The position numbers were made by a program, and so were the translations under genes. Shown piece after piece: positions 34,102 through 45,337 of a stretch of 64,000 bases of DNA. The notes under the pieces were generated by a model. That model saw only the letters and a list, made by a program, of their open reading frames with translations. It had not been told where the DNA came from and searched no databases. This DNA is from Rhipicephalus microplus. Lineage: Eukaryota; Arthropoda; Arachnida; Ixodida; Ixodidae. Numbering within the stretch: the first letter of the stretch is position 1; every line of letters begins with the position of its first letter. The stretch lies in contig NC_134700.1 in the NCBI RefSeq assembly GCF_043290135.1, forward strand, positions 156,504,053 to 156,568,052, read 5' to 3'.

Positions 34102-35674
34102 GAAAGAAGTATATACCTAAGGGCTCGTTTTTCCGTGTTTTGACACAATATTATAGAGATATAACAGACAGTAATGCCAAGGAATGTACAGGGCAAGTTA
34201 TTAGAGTTAATGGAATTTAAATAAGAAAGAAAAGTGGGTGAAAGAATACCCAGCCGTGAGCATATATATATATATCATAATGGAAAAAAGAAAAAGTCCA
34301 GAAAGAAGATTCCGACGCGCAGAATCGAATTTGAGACTTCCGCGTCGCGAATGCGAGGCGTTAAAGTTAGCAACTGAAGGGTACCTCCTTCAACGTTCAA
34401 ACGACAAGCTATTTATATCTACCACTTACCACTGTTGGCAGGCATCTCGGGGGAGGGGGGGAGGACTAGCGTGTTTTCAGCATTATCAGCAAAATGGCGC
34501 AGTGAGCGCGCGGCGGCTCTCATCTCTCACGCGTACTTTGGCCCACGTAGAGCATAAGGGGGTGTACGCTCGATCGTGCGCCCTTATCTTGCAATGGGGA
34601 GAATCATACGTTTTGGATAGCCATTTAATTTTGTAGGAACCATTCTGTTGTAGTTATCGCACGCACAAAAGTCACTGAAATCCTTGTACACCCTCCACTT
34701 GCGAAAAGTGTGTGCTTTTCAGACACAGCGAAGCAACAACTGAGACGCCTATTCGCATTAATCTGTACCTGTGAGTACGATTCGTGCGTACTTTGTGCGT
34801 GAGAAATGCGAGGCACGTTTCGGTCTGCTTGCCATTCGGCGTGTGACTTTTCAATTTGTTGCTATCGCATCCGTTGCTTCGTCTTTGCGGTAAAGCTGCG
34901 ACTTTTTTATTAATTGTTGTATTAGCGTATAAATAGGAGATATACATCGCAGTCCTTTTCTACATGATACAGATGGTCATTAGTAGGCACAGAGAGAAAT
35001 TTTCTCAATGTCTATCTCTGAGAATTCAGGCACATCCTACGCGCAGTGGGAATCTATGTAATGGGACAAGCATGCACTGCGATGCCGATCAATGTGTATT
35101 AGCAAACTGTGTAGTAGTGCGCCTGTCATTGGCTTAAGTGGCATCTCAGCTACACTCTGATGTTTGAAGGTGGCTCATAGTCCAACGTAACGTCGGGACT
35201 CACCTCCGATCACAGGTATACAAAATCGGCAGATCTCACGTACCTGGAAATTCATGTTACGCGAAGCATGCAAAGAGAAGTTGACCGTGTTGCAATTTTT
35301 TTATTTTGCGATACGTCATCAAATGACGCTAAATATATGTACAAATGTTGCACGCACAGACATATGTTGAAGAGTTGCAGATGTTTGTATAACCAGTTGT
35401 TTGCACTTGCGCAACGATGCCAACTGGAACATGCGTATTAGCAACACCGGAAGGTGATATGAAGCGCTCATGCTCGCGAGGATGCTGGCCCTGGACACTG
35501 CTACATAAATCAGCTTCAGTACGTGGAAGCTAATCACAATCGACGTTAACCCAACGGGACGGCTGTATCAAAGCAGTACATATGTAGTGTTTATAAAATT
35601 GGGTAGGCAGCACTGCAACCACTAATGACGTTTCACGAAGGTCAGCGTCTATTTGAACAGTAGTTCCGAAACCT
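34101..35674. other. Intron, nothing recognised
   Basis: Frames at 34238-34636 (+) and 34625-34947 (-) have no motif or splice context. A short AT repeat lies near 34260. Confidence 0.45.
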
Positions 35675-36044
35675 GGCCTGGCTCTGTGGTGCAATGTTTC
35701 ATTGCCACGCAGAATGTTTGGGTTCGATTCCAGGAGGGACCCTGTCGTTTATTCTTTGCATTCGTCGGGTCAACGCTACTGATGTCGGGTACTTCCTAAT
35801 GCTTGTGCGTTAAAATTACACATGTGTGTTCTCGTCATTCATGGGTAGATAATAAGCGTCAATCTCCTATCGCACACACCCGCATACCAGCGCCACATAC
35901 TCGCCCGTGGGTATGTGCCACTGTCTGGCGGGAAGTCTTTGATGACGTACGGGACAGGATTGTGACAATATTCATGTCTTGACCATGCTGACTTTGGTTC
36001 AAGCCATGTTAAGGAGGTTACCATGAGAGCGCACGAACGTAAGT
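35675..36044 (+). mobile_element. Second SINE-like family with tRNA-like head
   Basis: TGGCTCTGTGGTGCAATG (box A-like) and GGGTTCGATTCCAGG (box B-like) form a tRNA-like head unlike the Ruka-type head. A body of about 290 bp follows and leads directly into (GATA)n. The open minus-strand frame across it (35839-36441) is a by-product of the tetranucleotide repeat. Confidence 0.6.
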
Positions 36045-36253
<209 letters not shown>

Positions 36254-36302
36254 CGCTCAAAGTCGCCTAAGTTCGCTAAGAAATGCTTCGCATTTAATAC
36301 TA
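36254..36302 (-). repeat. Hairpin head of the composite repeat, reversed
   Basis: Contains AATGCTTCGCATT at 36282-36294, a perfect small hairpin, next to CGCTAAGAAATGC. It is the reverse of the heads at 2041 and 8930. Here the (GATA)n side leads into a tRNA-headed body, not the minisatellite. Confidence 0.8.
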
Positions 36303-36548
36303 CCGAGAAGTGGACGCTGCAGTGCGCTGATTTGCGTACCACAAGCTGCCCCCAATAGCGGGTAAATATATACGAATTAATACTCGTAAATATATACGAG
36401 TAGCACTGCATGGACATTACCTGAAGTTTATCTTGCTTCATACAGTGCGCTCAAGAAGACGACTCCGTCGTCGTCGTCGTCACGTATGCTCTGCATCAAC
36501 GAAGATCAACGCATACCAACTCACTCCAACTTTCATTTTGAATAATAA
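36303..36548. other. Intron, nothing recognised
   Basis: Short stretch before the LTR, with a (CGT)n run near 36465-36482. Confidence 0.4.
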
Positions 36549-36674
36549 TGTTACGGTTAAAGTGGAAGGGTGTTTATTAGCAGGGGAGGGTAATGGTCGC
36601 GTAATAATGGCATCAGTATCTGCACCAGTTCACGTCTTCCTCTTCTTCTCCTCTCTCGGCTCATACCAGTTGCA
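36549..36674 (-). repeat. Gypsy B LTR (3' LTR on the minus strand)
   Basis: 126 bp. Shares TAATAATGGC and CAGTATCTGCACCA with the partner at 38810, plus CTCCTCTCTCGGCTCATACC. On the minus strand it includes AATAAA. Confidence 0.85.
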
Positions 36675-36894
36675 TTTCCCGGCTCCCAGACAAAGCCCGC
36701 TGGGCGAGTATGGATCACTCCAAATGTTTAGGGCGAAACCGTTTAAGGCGAGCGAAAGGTACCAGATGGGTCCGGTTTGACCAACGGCAGGCTGATGTCA
36801 GCCGCGCTACCACTAATGTCAAATCACTCAAGTGATCAGCAACGACGAATGGGCCAATATGTACTGGGTTAAAAACTTCTCGCATAGGTCCCGT

Positions 36895-37619
36895 TTACGT
36901 TGTGGCGTCCACAACCACACAGTCTCCTTTGCAGTATGCAACACGCAGATGGCGGCTGTCATAGCTTTCCTTCGATCGGCGTTGCGAAGCCACAGTACGA
37001 AGACGAGCAATACGCAGGGCTTTTTTGACTAGGCACAGTGTCTTGGAGACAGAGTAGTCGCGATAGAAGTCATATGGTAAGATAGTATCGATGCAGCTTA
37101 ACTGTGAACGTGCGTAAAGGAGGTAAAAGGGACTATAATTAGTTGTCTCATGCTTGGCCGTGTTATATGCATCGGTATTGAAATGGAGTACGTCATCCCA
37201 GTCCTTGTGGTCAGATGATGCGTACAAGGCCAACATGTTAGCCAGAGTTCTGTTCATACGTTCTACCAGACCATTTGTCTGAGGGTGATAAGGGGATGAA
37301 TGGCGGGACTGTGAATCGCACAGACGAACCAGTTCTTTGACGGCATCCGCAACGAATTGACGACCACGATTACTAATGATCACTCTGGGAGGGCCGTGCC
37401 GAAGAATGATTAATCTAAGCAAAAACATGGCCACTACGCTGCTGTCGAGAATTGTATCGCCGCAGTTTCTGCGTAACGAGTCAGATGGTCGACGCATACT
37501 ATCACCCATCGATTGTTGTTAGACGAGCGTGGAAATGGGCCCAAAAGATCGATACCAACTTGCTCAAATGGTAGATGAGGAGGTGGCAGTGGATGGAGAA
37601 GACCTGGCGGAGGAGTCAT
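36895..37619 (-). pseudogene. Gypsy B: integrase core and C-terminal part
   Basis: Two overlapping minus-strand frames. The first (37434-37619) has GIDLLGPFPRSSNNN with the first catalytic Asp, then VDHLTRYAETAA. The second (36895-37509) has RVIISNRGRQF, where the usual second Asp reads Asn, then NGLVERMNRTL with the catalytic Glu. A frameshift joins them near 37460. The Asp-to-Asn change and the frameshift show it is inactive. Confidence 0.88.
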
Positions 37620-37880
37620 AGGCCGTTTGTAGCGTTGGCATTCTTCGCAACTTGCGACTTAGTGCTTGACTTTGTCCCGCATTCTGAGCCAGTAAAAGCG
37701 CTCTTGTGTCCTATTCAATGTTCTGATTAACCTCAGATGACCAGCTGCCGCATCGTCGTGCATGGCTTTCAGTATGTCAAATTGCAGGCACTGTGGTACG
37801 ACTAGAAGGAAGCGTGCGCCTTTAGCATAATAGTTTGTCTTGTTTAGAAGACCGTCACGGACACAAAAGCGGCTGGTGGC

Positions 37881-38330
37881 TCAAGGAGGCGATGCCGCGA
37901 CAAGTAATGGTTCCAAGCTACTATCAGCCTCTTGTTCTTTCTTGAAAGTACCTAAGTCTGGGAATGTGAAAGAAATGGAGGCAAAACGGTCATCGAAACT
38001 GTCTGCTTCACACTCAGTCGTCTTTAGAGGAAGGCGGGAGAGACAGTCGGCATATGCGTGGAGGCGTCCAGATTTGAACGAGATGACAAAGTCGTACTTC
38101 TGAAGTTGAAAAGCCCAGCGCGCCATTCGACCAGTCAGATCATGATGCCACCATAAAGCGTGATGGTCGGTAACAATAGGGAACGGACGTCCACAGGTCG
38201 AAATTTGTGTACAGCAAAAACAGCTGCCAAGCATTCCTGTTCTGTTACGGTATAGTTGCGTTCAGCTTTGTTGAAAGAGTGACTGGCATAAGCCACTGCG
38301 TGCACAGAGAAGCAGTTCTGAAGAACAGAT
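37881..38330 (-). pseudogene. Gypsy B: RNase H domain
   Basis: The minus strand gives [20 protein letters not shown] and [16 protein letters not shown] (38180-38325), then after a frame change VTDHHALWW and [12 protein letters not shown] (37881-38234). These are RNase H motifs in the usual order. The domain starts abruptly at about 38330, where the RT block in opposite orientation begins. Confidence 0.85.
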
Positions 38331-38337
38331 CTTAAGA

Positions 38338-38788
38338 TTGATCAGCAAGTTGCTACCCTCAGGTGAACGAAACGCTCTTGCACGAGTTCTTATGACACAT
38401 CTTTCGGTGTTTGATTTCAGACAAGGTGACCCGGAGACATTACTATGGCGTTCTCGTGCTCATCACAGAATTGACCCCGGATCTGCACACCCCGTTCGCC
38501 AAAAACCTTACCGCGAGTCGTCGACAGAAAGGGCAGTTATAGCGGAACAGGTCACCGATATGTTGCGGAAAGGTGTTGTCCACGAGTCATTTAGTCCATG
38601 GGCAGCACCTGTGATCTTAGTAAGGAAGAAGGATGGATCTTGGCGCTTTTTCGTTGACTATAGAAAACTAAATACGGTCACCGAAAAAGATGTGTATCCA
38701 CTTCCTACGATTGATGACCTCATTGATAGCCTGCACTGCACTGCCTACTTTTTGTCACTAGATTCGCGATCAGGGTATTGTCAAATAC
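38338..38788 (+). pseudogene. Gypsy B: RT N-terminal part, inverted
   Basis: The plus strand reads WAAPVILVRKKDGSWRFFVD, then the start of the palm with YPLPTIDDLIDSL and LDSRSGYCQI. It stops before the catalytic YxDD motif. The strand is opposite to that of the RNase H and integrase in the same element. Confidence 0.88.
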
Positions 38789-38809
38789 CCAGCACCTCCA
38801 CCGCAAAGC

Positions 38810-38936
38810 TGTTACGGTTGAAGTCGACGGGCATTTATTAGCAGGACGAGCTTGATGGTCGGGTAATAATGGCGTCAGTATCTGCACCAATTCAGGTCTT
38901 TCACCTCTTCTCCTCTCTCGGCTCATACCCGTTGCA
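38810..38936 (-). repeat. Gypsy B LTR (5' LTR on the minus strand)
   Basis: 127 bp; same ends and internal words as 36549-36674 with scattered substitutions. The divergence suggests the insertion is old. Confidence 0.85.
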
Positions 38937-39545
38937 ATATGTTCACGAGCCCTTACACCATTGCTTCTACCAGTGTACTGGACTCTACGCTGAAATTGGT
39001 GCTTTAATTTACAAGTTCTCTTGGTTTCTTTATTCATCACAATGATAGCTGCCTCCACTACTGAAGTCTTTATCGGATACACAAATGTACGCATATGAAA
39101 AGGCGCACTTGCGAATGTTAAGGCAGAGATTGGTGAAGAAATAAAACTCCCGCGAAAGAAAGGAAGGTTTCAGAGGTAATTTAACCTCACATTTATTTTA
39201 TTGCTACAAATGCGACAATCGTCAGCTATTTCACTAGCTCTGCTTTCACTAACTCTACAGGGCGACTGGGTTACGCTTAATTAAAGACTTAAAAGGACAC
39301 ACTAAAATGTGGCAGAAAGCTCCTCCACTCGATGTTTCGTATGCTTAAGACATCCATTTCGTTATTTTGCTAATGGTACTATCAAGTTTAACAGACATCC
39401 ATCTTGCCGGCAACTTTTGTAAACAACTGGTTTCCGCTTCACATGTGTATCTGATGTATGTAGAAGATTTAGCTTATAGTATATGAAATGCGTGACAATG
39501 TTTTTGTGACGTAAACAAACAGCGTTCACCTTTTGCTTTTACCAG
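38937..39545. other. Intron, nothing recognised
   Basis: No element or exon was recognised. Confidence 0.5.
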
Positions 39546-39683
39546 GCTTCTTTAGTTCAGGCAACCGTAAAAATCACCTCAAATTATAGCAATACAAAGA
39601 TGTCACGATCAACAATCACTGAAATGAGCTCCGAACAAAGAGTGGTCACCAGAAAAACTGCTACTGATACTGACGTCACCTCG
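39546..39683 (+). CDS. M13-like gene, phase-0 cassette exon (46 codons)
   Basis: Acceptor TTTTGCTTTTACCAG, strong; donor GTAAGA, strong. Phase 0 in and out. The peptide starts ASLVQATVKITSNYSNTKMS and ends TATDTDVTS. It is rich in Thr and Ser, with an N-glycosylation site (NYSN). About 10 kb of intron, filled by Gypsy copies A and B, separates it from the previous cassette. Confidence 0.75.
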
Positions 39684-39792
39684 GTAAGAAGGCATTTCTT
39701 TGTTGTCATGACATAGCAAAAAACTCGCTCTCCTTTAAATATGAAGCAGTGTTTTAGATGGTAAGAACCATAGTTTGGCAGCATCATTTTTG

Positions 39793-39965
39793 AGTCGACT
39801 CTCTTAGACTCACTGAGACTCACATTGAGCCATGAGTCAGAGTGTGAGTGAGTTCGGAAGAGCAATATTTTGGTGAGTTCGAGACCCAGTAGGTCTAATT
39901 GATCAAACATTTAGTGCGTGAGTTCTAAGGGCACAGTATGTTATATGAGGGAATCTGAGTGAGCT
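39793..39965. repeat. GACTCA/TGAGT-rich cluster
   Basis: GACTC, TGAGAC and GTGAGTGAGT words recur in both orientations. Similar in kind to 5752-5868. Confidence 0.5.
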
Positions 39966-40287
39966 ACATACTTTCTTCCCACCTGTGGTCAAAACCACGT
40001 TTTTATAGGTTGAATTTTCATTAGAATCGACAGTTTAGGGGGAAGTAAAACGATGACGCCTAATATATTGACTCACTGTTATCAAACTTCACGAATGGGT
40101 AAGAAATGCTTCTGCCATCTTGAGGTTATATTATTGCAATATGTTATAGTTTTCCGCCATTCGCAAAGATCCTGTCAGTCCTGAACCTTGTTAGAATATG
40201 TCTCTCGGGATGCAACAGTACACAGTGATAATATACCTGACTTGCAGAAAGGTATGTAGCCTGAATTTCTACTTCGAATTTTATCAG

Positions 40288-40425
40288 ACGCATTCAACAA
40301 AGACGGCAGGACAGACAACTTCGCATCACGGTGTGATAAATACGTCGCAGTCACATGGTGCTACAGCGAGCTTACATGGAATCACAGCATCTGCGGGATC
40401 ATCAAGTGCAAGTGACGTTATCCCG
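40288..40425 (+). CDS. M13-like gene, phase-0 cassette exon (46 codons)
   Basis: Acceptor CGAATTTTATCAG; donor GTAAGA, strong. Phase 0 in and out, the same length as the cassette at 39546. The peptide starts THSTKTAGQTTSHHGVINTS and carries GITASAGSSSASDVIP. Thr, Ser, Ala, Gly and His dominate, and there is an NTS glycosylation site. The equal length of adjacent exons suggests they arose by duplication, though their sequences are now far apart. Confidence 0.75.
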
Positions 40426-41356
40426 GTAAGACGCTGATTATAGTTCGTTCACATATATTTGCGAAATTACTTTTTGCTCAAAAGATCGTCGTAATTTTTG
40501 GTGCCTGGCCGCAAGAGTTTCTCATTTTATATTTAGTACTCGTAGTTCGCGTAATCCGATGTCAAGATTGCGTATTTTAAATCATCCTAACACCTGTTCG
40601 GTTTCGGCTTGAAAGCAAGCCTAACCTTAAAAATATAATTTGGATTAGTGAAGTAGTTCAGCATGCTAAACACACTACAGGGTCGCTTATTGCTAGTATA
40701 CACCTTATCACGGGATGCAAAAAACGCCGCCATGATGGGCTCCGTGCGGGAGTGCAAAGGCTAGTGGCATAGCCTCCACAGTGGATTTTTGAGGGGTCAT
40801 GCCCATTCGCGACGCCCAGGAGGAACTACGGTGGCCCCCAGGGAGTCGTTTTTGAAATTGTCTATAGCTGCCTGGGCCGGTGACACGCTCGAAGTGTTTT
40901 AAGTTTTCACTACAACGGTCGCTGCCACTCTTTGAGCCGTGTCACAACTTTGAAGCTAGGAAGCTCCAGTACAACTCTGAGCTACTTTTCTACACGTAAA
41001 AGTAAATCCAGGTACCTTGTTTACTCTGCGCCGGCTTACTACGTCAACGTCGTAATTTGGTGGGGTCTATTTCCACGTTTATTGCACTTTAATGAAAGGA
41101 CTGTGGTAGAGAAACGCCAATGTTTCACTGCTACAAATAAATAGATTTCCTGCACTTACTATAAAATTACCTTTCAGTAACCCTGCATCAACACATCTGC
41201 CATTGCTTGCATTATTGACTTGATGATATAAATATTTTGTATCTCTCATGATGGCTGCAATATAGACGTCTGTTGGAAATATGGCCATTTCTATGTTATA
41301 TACGTTCCTCCAGAATACTAGCAAATGTTCATTCCTCGTTTCTGCCCAATATTGAA
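40426..41356. other. Intron, nothing recognised
   Basis: No exon or known element was seen; the frame at 40932-41144 has no motif. Confidence 0.5.
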
Positions 41357-41610
41357 CCCCGCTGCGGTGGTCTGGTAGCTTAAGGTACTCGGCTGCTGGC
41401 CCGAAAATCGCGGGATCGAATCCCGGCTGTGGTGGCTGCACTTTCTGTGGAGGGGAAAATACTGAAGGCCTGTGTGCTCAGATTTAGGTGCACGTTGAAG
41501 AACCCCAGGTGGTCGAAATTTCCGGAGCCCTTAAATACGACGTCTCTAATATGCATATGGTGGGTTTGGGACGGCAAACCGCACATATAAATTAGTCAAT
41601 CAATCAATCT
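41357..41610 (+). mobile_element. SINE copy (Ruka-like), full length
   Basis: CCCCGCTGCGGTGGTCTGG head, GCGGGATCGAATCCCGG box B, body with TTTAGGTGCACGTTGAAG, and an (AATC)n tail. Confidence 0.92.
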
Positions 41611-42613
41611 ATCATGAATTCTCGTTATTGGCTCCTTTATTGCCAAACAAACTCGTTACAGTTACATTTCAAAAATTTTAATGTTTTGTTACGTTTTCCT
41701 TACATTGGACTTTTCGATCGAAACATGGTGTGCAGTAATGCTGAGGCAAAACAATGTGAGTATTCTTAAAGCTCACATTTAGCTACAAAGATACGAATTT
41801 TACATCGCCGGCAGCAGGTTACACATAGACTGAAGAAGTATATATAAACACTCCTGGACGAATTTTTAACCGGGCACCAGCCACACCGCAGAGATGTCTA
41901 ACCGCAACTTTTGTGCTCGCCTATTTTGAGTACAACACGTATGGGCGCTTCTTTTCACCTTGTTTTCCACACGTGCAACAATATAAGATGTAACAAAGTA
42001 CGCAGCGCATAAGCAATTACTTAGAACTTTGAGTTACCAAAGTCACTTATGCAGAGTCCTCAACCACGTGAATTTCTAGAGTTACCGTAAGCTTAGCCTA
42101 TAGTTTTACGAGCCACTGGACTGGATGCAAGTCTTGAGATTTGCTTCAGTGTAACACAACTTTAATCGCATCTCCCTACCTTACCACCGCCATTTATTAC
42201 TCTTTTGCTCACCCGCTGCTTTTCTCCGGTGGGGAGTAGCAGGCCAGAGCAAGCTGTAGCTAAAGGGCCAACTTATCTCCCTTTGTGCAAAAATCTCTCT
42301 CTCTCTCTCTTTCTCTTGACAATCACCTGCAATTTTTTTCGTACTTTTTGTAAGCTAGTATTTTTACCCCACCTCGACGCTGCACTCAGTTTTGTATTAG
42401 CGTCAGTGCTTTGACACGTTCACGCAAATAATTGCTATGTAAGTTTTTGCTTAAGCGACCACTGATGCGTTGTACCATGCGCCCCAATGATAAATCCATC
42501 TGAGATATGTGGTACAGCAAATCTGTCTTGCCTGAGAGAACTTGTCCTTTCCTTTTGTTTTTGATACGTGACACCTATTGAATGTACAACATTGTGTCAT
42601 CGCCGTTATACAG
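41611..42613. other. Intron with a (CT)n tract
   Basis: A (CT)n run at 42295-42313; otherwise nothing recognised. Confidence 0.5.
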
Positions 42614-42745
42614 GAGATGGAGTCTACCGGTATGAACAGAACTAAAGCGGCCTACCCCATTGATACGTCTGATGAATTTACAACCACTCCTTACAACGTC
42701 TCCTGGCCGACCGAGATTGCTTATGGGGTAACGATTGCTGATGGG
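42614..42745 (+). CDS. M13-like gene, cassette exon with two possible donors (38 or 44 codons)
   Basis: Acceptor GCCGTTATACAG. The first donor is GGG/GTAACG (exon ends 42727), the second GGG/GTAAAT (exon ends 42745); both leave phase 0. The peptide begins EMESTGMNRTKAAYPIDTSD and has FTTTPYNVSWP, with NRT and NVS glycosylation sites. The six extra codons come from an 18-bp tandem duplication that also copied the splice donor. Using the second donor brings the length to 44 codons, like the other cassettes. Confidence 0.7.
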
Positions 42746-42974
42746 GTAAATATCTGTGTTTCTCTGTCTCGTAACAGACAGTTGTGGCATAACAAATTGC
42801 TAGGGATGTTTTAAAGATATCGTATTGGGTAGAGAAGCGTGTATTGTACTTTCGATGCTATGGCACCATAGCTGAACTTTGCCCACGTAGTACATGCCTT
42901 TAATAAGTAATATCACGCCGGGATGCTGGACGTGGGCGCAAAGCACAACTAGAAGGCAGATACAGAGGCGCACG

Positions 42975-43540
42975 CATGAACTATAGCCACGGATATCCGT
43001 CAAAACATTTCTCGGAGTCTCAACAACCCAATGCCAACGAGGAAGAGTACTCAATCACAAACTACGGCGGACGACGCTCTACAGTGGTACAGAACGAGCA
43101 GACGCATCTACCCACCACCTCACTCAGACCTACAACGCAGCGAAACCACCACACCACGGCAGTTGCAAGTACAAGCCATATGAACTACCATCTGGGCAAA
43201 GAATATCTGCCCGGATGGGAGTTAAGGCACCACAAATATATATGCCAACACTGCAAGAAGCCCCCCCCCCCCATAGACAACTCCTATGGCACTGTGCACA
43301 ACCGCCGGATAACCAAAAAGCAATTCCAACTGTCGTCAGTAGCAAGACCATCAGCCGAGAGCCAGGCAACCAATGAGACGTGGTCCAGGACGTGCTTAGC
43401 ATTCTGTAACGCCTGCGGCCAAAAGCGGCAACCCCACAGGTTTGACGCGAGCAGGTTGCTGCTCCGGTATGTCCGAGCACGCTATAGCTTTAATTTCTCT
43501 ACGCCTTCCCCCCTTTATGATGGATCGTCAAAGAAGTTGC
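42975..43540 (+). mobile_element. LINE 3' coding remnant
   Basis: The plus strand gives SRRIYPPPHSDLQRSETTT, a block like the Arg-Arg-x-Tyr-Pro-Pro-Pro-His stretch near the end of tick CR1/Jockey-type LINE proteins. A Cys-x-x-Cys near ICQHCKK follows. Frames then break repeatedly. The 201-aa frame at 42976-43581 is an out-of-phase by-product. Confidence 0.5.
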
Positions 43541-44802
43541 TTCGCTCACTCCTAATCCCTAAGGCAGTTTGCATAATCTAAGTTATAGCATGAAAGTGGT
43601 AGTTATGACATCAAAATCTTTCATTCATTCATCCATGGTAGTGTCCATGAGCTCAGTCAGGTTTTCCCTTATTTTTTTGTGACTGAGATGTCTGGTCTAA
43701 TAACCACACATTCTTTTTTCTCTCGCGACCAATGGCTAAGTTTGTTCTGTGCCTATAGAAGCAAGTATTCATAAATCTCTACATCAACCATCATTTCACC
43801 GTTTTTCCTAGAGAACGAAATATTCATAATTCATTATAAAAATAGTCATCACTGCTTCACCTCTAACAGGGAATTAACGGCCTGCGCAAGCTTGCACGAT
43901 ATCCCAAGTCCCTGCTTGACATTCTTAGTTATTTATTTTGCTTTGGTAAACGTTGCCCTGAGTGTTTCGGTAATTAGGACGCATAGTCATTTAACGAAGA
44001 AAACCAATGAATGCCTGCCGTTTGAAGTTGTGCAGTTTGGCTGGAGGTTGTGCCATCACGAGCGAAAATTTGCACTGTCAAACCTTCATACTACGCATTG
44101 CTTTTCTGACCGATAGGGTTGTGCGGCAGTTGTGCAATGTCGAAGCTCAGTGCAATATTTCGCTTTTTACGAGAAACCAGACAGATGTATTCAAGTGCAG
44201 CCTCCGGGAATCTTTTAATTATTACATCAAGATGTCAATTTAGACTAATTGGTAATTCATTATCTTTTAGTATAGATGAGCATCGTGACGCGGATGACAG
44301 GCGAGAAACAAAGACAAGAGAGTAATTGTTTTTTCTTCTTTTTTTCATAAAGCTTGTTTTTGTATAATTAAAAAATATTTATATAAACAGAAAAACATGT
44401 GATGCCTACGCGTCGTAACGAGTGCCAGGTAATCTTTGTTTACAAGTGTCCTGCTTTTTTTATCATCTAATGTCAAAATAATCAGGCCAACGTACGTGGT
44501 TGAACATACAATCACGGGGTATCCTTTAACTATCTTGCTGTTCATCGAAGGGGGCGTTTTTTAACGAGACATCAGTTTGTTGTCCATTGAATCTTCCTTC
44601 AAATTCGGTCATGTAAAATATCCCATTCTTCCTACATGTAGTCACGCACAATTTCAGAGATGCCCTATTTACTTATGCATTTCTACTGTACGGACAGATG
44701 CAAGTCCGTCGCGTGATACAAGTATTATACGTCAGCCGCAGCTACCATTGGGCTACCTTTAAGTTTGACGTGTGTCGGTTGCGAAACAGGACTGTTACAC
44801 CA
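43541..44802. other. Intron, nothing recognised
   Basis: AT-rich; frames at 43892-44325 show no motif. Confidence 0.5.
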
Positions 44803-44836
44803 GATGCCCTGATGGTCTGGTGGTTATGGTGCTCCA
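44803..44836 (+). mobile_element. Truncated SINE head
   Basis: CCCTGATGGTCTGGTGGTTA and GGTGCTC resemble only the first 35 bases of the Ruka-like SINE. Confidence 0.45.
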
Positions 44837-44877
44837 CTAAAAATGAATTACTGCAAAATAAATTAGTAGCCCATTGA

Positions 44878-45141
44878 AATTATATAATATGCCCCGCCGC
44901 GGTGGTCTAGTGGCTAAGGTACTCGGCTGCTGACCCGTAGGTCGCGGGTTTGATTCCCGGCTGCGGCGGCTGCATTTCCGATGGAGGCGGAAATGTTGTA
45001 GGCCCGTGTACTCAGATTTGGGTGCACGTTAAAGAACCCCAGGTGGTCAAAATTTCCGGAGCCCTCCACTACGGCGTCTCTCATAATCAAATGGTGGTTT
45101 CGGGACGTTAAACCCCACTAATCAATCAAATTATTTAATAT
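44878..45141 (+). mobile_element. Full-length SINE with near-perfect 14-bp target duplication
   Basis: Complete SINE at 44892-45127. The flanks AAATTATATAATAT (44878-44891) and AAATTATTTAATAT (45128-45141) differ at one base and are the likely target duplication. The box B (GCGGGTTTGATTCCCGG) is intact. Confidence 0.92.
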
Positions 45142-45297
45142 ATCATGCTACGTCTTATATTGCACGCTCATTTTTAGTTTCGGTAATATGTATCACGTTT
45201 CGTGGGCTTATTGCTATTTTATAGCGACAACATTTATATCAGGTAACACTAATCCTATTTCGAATTCGTTTCGTTTACTTTATCCAACTTCATAAAG

Positions 45298-45337
45298 ACT
45301 GCGACTTGGACCAAAAGTGACGAAGAAAAGCATTCCA
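45298..45337 (+). CDS. M13-like gene, small stalk exon switching phase 0 to 1
   Basis: Acceptor after CCAACTTCATAAAG with a pyrimidine-rich run upstream; donor GTAAGT, a full consensus. The 40-nt exon encodes TATWTKSDEEKHS and leaves one base, so it enters in phase 0 and leaves in phase 1. That is the change needed between the cassette series and the exon at 46346. The AAAG acceptor is unusual, so confidence is moderate. Confidence 0.5.

Larger units (their letters stand above)
36549..38936 (-). mobile_element. Ty3/Gypsy copy B with two LTRs and an inverted RT block
   Basis: Two direct repeats (36549-36674 and 38810-38936) bound the element. Both start TGTTACGGTT and end in GTTGCA on the plus strand, which means TG...CA ends. 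RNase H and integrase lie on the minus strand, but the RT segment lies on the plus strand. Gag, protease and most of RT are missing. It is dead and internally rearranged. Confidence 0.85.

Noticed and set aside
42976..43581. 201-aa plus-strand frame
   Set aside because: LINE-like residues appear in a different frame of the same stretch; this frame is a by-product.
43870..43946. Open stretch after CTAACAG ending at GTAAAC
   Set aside because: It goes from phase 0 to phase 1, but the following exon at 45298 must be entered in phase 0. The encoded sequence is hydrophobic and unlike the stalk.
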